Positions 6,280-7,939 of a DNA stretch of 7,939 bases are shown piece after piece (within the stretch, counting starts at the first letter, position 1; every line of letters starts with the position of its first letter). The notes below the pieces were generated by a model. It did no database searches and was not told the DNA's origin. It saw nothing but the letters and a program-made list of their open reading frames with translations. The stretch is from Bacteroidota bacterium (lineage in GTDB: Bacteria > Bacteroidota > Ignavibacteria > Palsa-1295). The stretch covers positions 1-7,939 of the forward strand of contig JANYDV010000215.1 in assembly GCA_025363505.1 (NCBI GenBank), given 5' to 3'. Both the position numbers and the translations under genes were made by a program.

Positions 6280-7939
6280 TTAATGCACGACGATAAACTC
6301 ACCACGCTCAGCAATACCAAGTCCCGGCACACTGATGCGATAGAAATATGTTCCGTTCGGAAGTTTGTTTCCGCTGAGACGAACACTATGCGAGCCTTCA
6401 GTCATCATCTCATCGGCAACAGTTGTGACTGATCTGCCAAGAGCATCATAGACTTCGATCATAACCCGCGACGCCGCCCCGATAGTAAATGCAAGTGTCG
6501 CTTCATCATGAACAGGATTTGGATACAACTCAGCTTGTGCTGAATGCTCTTTGACAGGTGTTACCGAAGAGGTCGAACCTGCTTGAATAGTAAATGGCAT
6601 TTCATACGGAATGAGGTCAGTCCAGAGTCCTGTATGGGTATAGACTGTTGCGATGCCGTTGATCGGTTGGGTCGGCGTTGAGCGCGGTATCAAGGTCAAC
6701 GGAAGTTCTTCGCCCATTCCGATGGTTGGTAAATATGTCATTGGCATATTCTTTACTTCAACATAAATATGCTCAGGGTTTGAGTTATAGCGAATTCGTA
6801 CGCTGTCAATATACACCGGTGCATCAATAATATTACGCAGTTTATAGAACGGTAATGATGGGCTGCCCCCCGGTGCCGGTGAGGAAGCAGTGTTATTCAT
6901 ATTCATAATAGGACCCATTGGCTTCAATAATGATCCTGCAGTGTATCCATAAGAATCAACAACGCCAAAGCCATAAGCTAAGATCGTGAAGCCATTATCG
7001 CTGCTGTTCGGAGACATCGCACGGTTGATGCCGGTGGTGGGTTGTTGGAATGTACCAACTTTATATTTTTTCCCGTTTAAAGTACCGAACGCCGGTTGGT
7101 ATGAGGCAGAAGGTTGAACAACGCCGTTAAGACTGATCGTACCCGCACCTGATTCTTCGGTTGCGATGACAACATAATTGTTTTGGTTGTAGACAGCAAA
7201 TGGACTGATGAAATAGGTAAAATCATTATAGGTTTGATTCACCGGAGGTACAATTGCAAAGAATGGATCGCCAAGACCACTACCGGAATTTGTTGAGTGA
7301 GCAAACATCCCAACGAGTGCAGATTTCGATGTCTCAACGGTAAAGATATTATTGGCAGCGGTATCGCTGAAAGCGATGAGTGTATCTCTATATTGACCGC
7401 GATCAAGAAAACACCATACGTGTCCATTTATTTTGACGGTGGTACCATTTTCCGATACCAGCACCCTCATTACATCCCCAAGAGTTCTGGGCTTAAAGTT
7501 TGTCGCAATAAAATTTGTACCCCACGCACTGATCGGCGGCATTTGTTCAGCCAAATGGTCTCGGCTTGAATGCGGGTTTACAGGATTTTGATCGTCGAAC
7601 CAGACATAATCATGTGGTACTTCGGAACGCTTATGCCCACTAAAAACAGCAATTTGGTTGTCACTGGTGATTAACGAGCCTGTAAGATCGGCACCCGCAA
7701 CAGAAACGACACTCGCCTGTACTTGTACGCATTCACCTGCATTGAGGGTATATGTCAACGGTTGCCCCGCCGCGACACCACTCATCGTGGTTGCGGTCGG
7801 GGTAATGGTGACTTTCGTATTGTCTTTAAATGCAGCAACGGCAAATTCACTTGGATGAGGATAAGTACCAAACACACTATTTGTTGAACTGCTAAAACAC
7901 ATAGCCATATAGAGTGTGCCGGCAACATTGAGAGGTAAT
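6280..7939 (-). CDS. Gene A: IgGFc-binding-like protein with T9SS type A C-terminal sorting domain, 5'-truncated by window edge
   Basis: The frame ends with TAA at 6282-6280 and is open to the right edge, giving 552 visible residues. The methionine encoded at 7908 is internal: the ten codons before it (LPLNVAGTLY) align with the corresponding head stretches of the other two proteins (IPVDVLGTEY in C, LPVEALGQQY in B). The signal peptide and first part of the head therefore lie outside the window. Visible residues: DLTGSLITSDNQIAVFSGH at 84-102, SRDHLAEQMPPISAWG at 125-140, YGFGVVDSYGYTAG at 322-335. A single short beta-rich linker domain (about 345-450) replaces the long repeat stalk of gene B. 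The C-terminus (about 470-552) is a clear T9SS type A sorting domain: LYPNPVHDEA, VYDALGRSV, then G-H-V-L-LPNGTYFYRI. T9SS substrates are moved across the outer membrane, and type A tails are cleaved on export. Surface attachment or secretion is likely; the partner is unknown. Confidence 0.92.
   Translation of the reverse strand, partial: LPLNVAGTLYMAMCFSSSTNSVFGTYPHPSEFAVAAFKDNTKVTITPTATTMSGVAAGQPLTYTLNAGECVQVQASVVSVAGADLTGSLITSDNQIAVFSGHKRSEVPHDYVWFDDQNPVNPHSSRDHLAEQMPPISAWGTNFIATNFKPRTLGDVMRVLVSENGTTVKINGHVWCFLDRGQYRDTLIAFSDTAANNIFTVETSKSALVGMFAHSTNSGSGLGDPFFAIVPPVNQTYNDFTYFISPFAVYNQNNYVVIATEESGAGTISLNGVVQPSASYQPAFGTLNGKKYKVGTFQQPTTGINRAMSPNSSDNGFTILAYGFGVVDSYGYTAGSLLKPMGPIMNMNNTASSPAPGGSPSLPFYKLRNIIDAPVYIDSVRIRYNSNPEHIYVEVKNMPMTYLPTIGMGEELPLTLIPRSTPTQPINGIATVYTHTGLWTDLIPYEMPFTIQAGSTSSVTPVKEHSAQAELYPNPVHDEATLAFTIGAASRVMIEVYDALGRSVTTVADEMMTEGSHSVRLSGNKLPNGTYFYRISVPGLGIAERGEFIVVH

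Noticed and set aside
1..7939. Defence system, CRISPR array, mobile element or enzyme pathway
   Set aside because: No direct repeats with spacers, transposase, integrase, nuclease, toxin or catalytic motif was seen on either strand. The whole window is accounted for by three structural surface-protein genes and two short gaps.

Overview
The window holds three consecutive genes, all on the minus strand, that code for large exported proteins of one family. Each carries a head region resembling the IgGFc-binding protein N-terminal domain, as found in many bacterial surface proteins. The head is recognisable by three motifs shared by all three proteins: DLTGS-I-SD--AVF-GH, then SRDH--EQ-PP---WG, then YG-G---SY. 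No tRNA, rRNA, CRISPR array, transposase or phage gene was seen.

In transcription order (right to left) the layout is as follows. Gene A (7939 to 6280) has lost its 5' end at the window edge and ends in a clear type IX secretion (T9SS) type A sorting domain. A 79-bp gap follows, with a terminator-like hairpin. Gene B (6200 to 2121, 1359 aa) is complete: a signal peptide, an IgGFc-like head, about five ASH/HYDIN-like ('choice-of-anchor D') beta-sandwich repeats, a possible cohesin-like segment and a divergent T9SS-type tail. A 127-bp gap follows, with a hairpin over the stop codon of B and a 22-bp A/T palindrome. Gene C (1993 to 1, 664 codons visible) starts inside the window with a signal peptide and head, followed by at least two ASH-like repeats. 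It runs off the left edge without a stop.

The T9SS tail limits the source to the Bacteroidota and relatives (Bacteroidetes/Chlorobi/Ignavibacteria/Kapaibacteria). The pairing of IgGFc-like heads with long runs of choice-of-anchor D repeats, the moderate base composition and the lack of Shine-Dalgarno sequences point by inference to the Ignavibacteria/Kapaibacteria side. The exact taxon cannot be fixed from this window.

The probable theme is a locus of paralogous cell-surface or secreted proteins: the same head on stalks of different length, exported by Sec and then T9SS. Adhesion or matrix binding is plausible but not shown. The array may continue past both edges, since both outer genes are cut. 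No enzyme active site was recognised.
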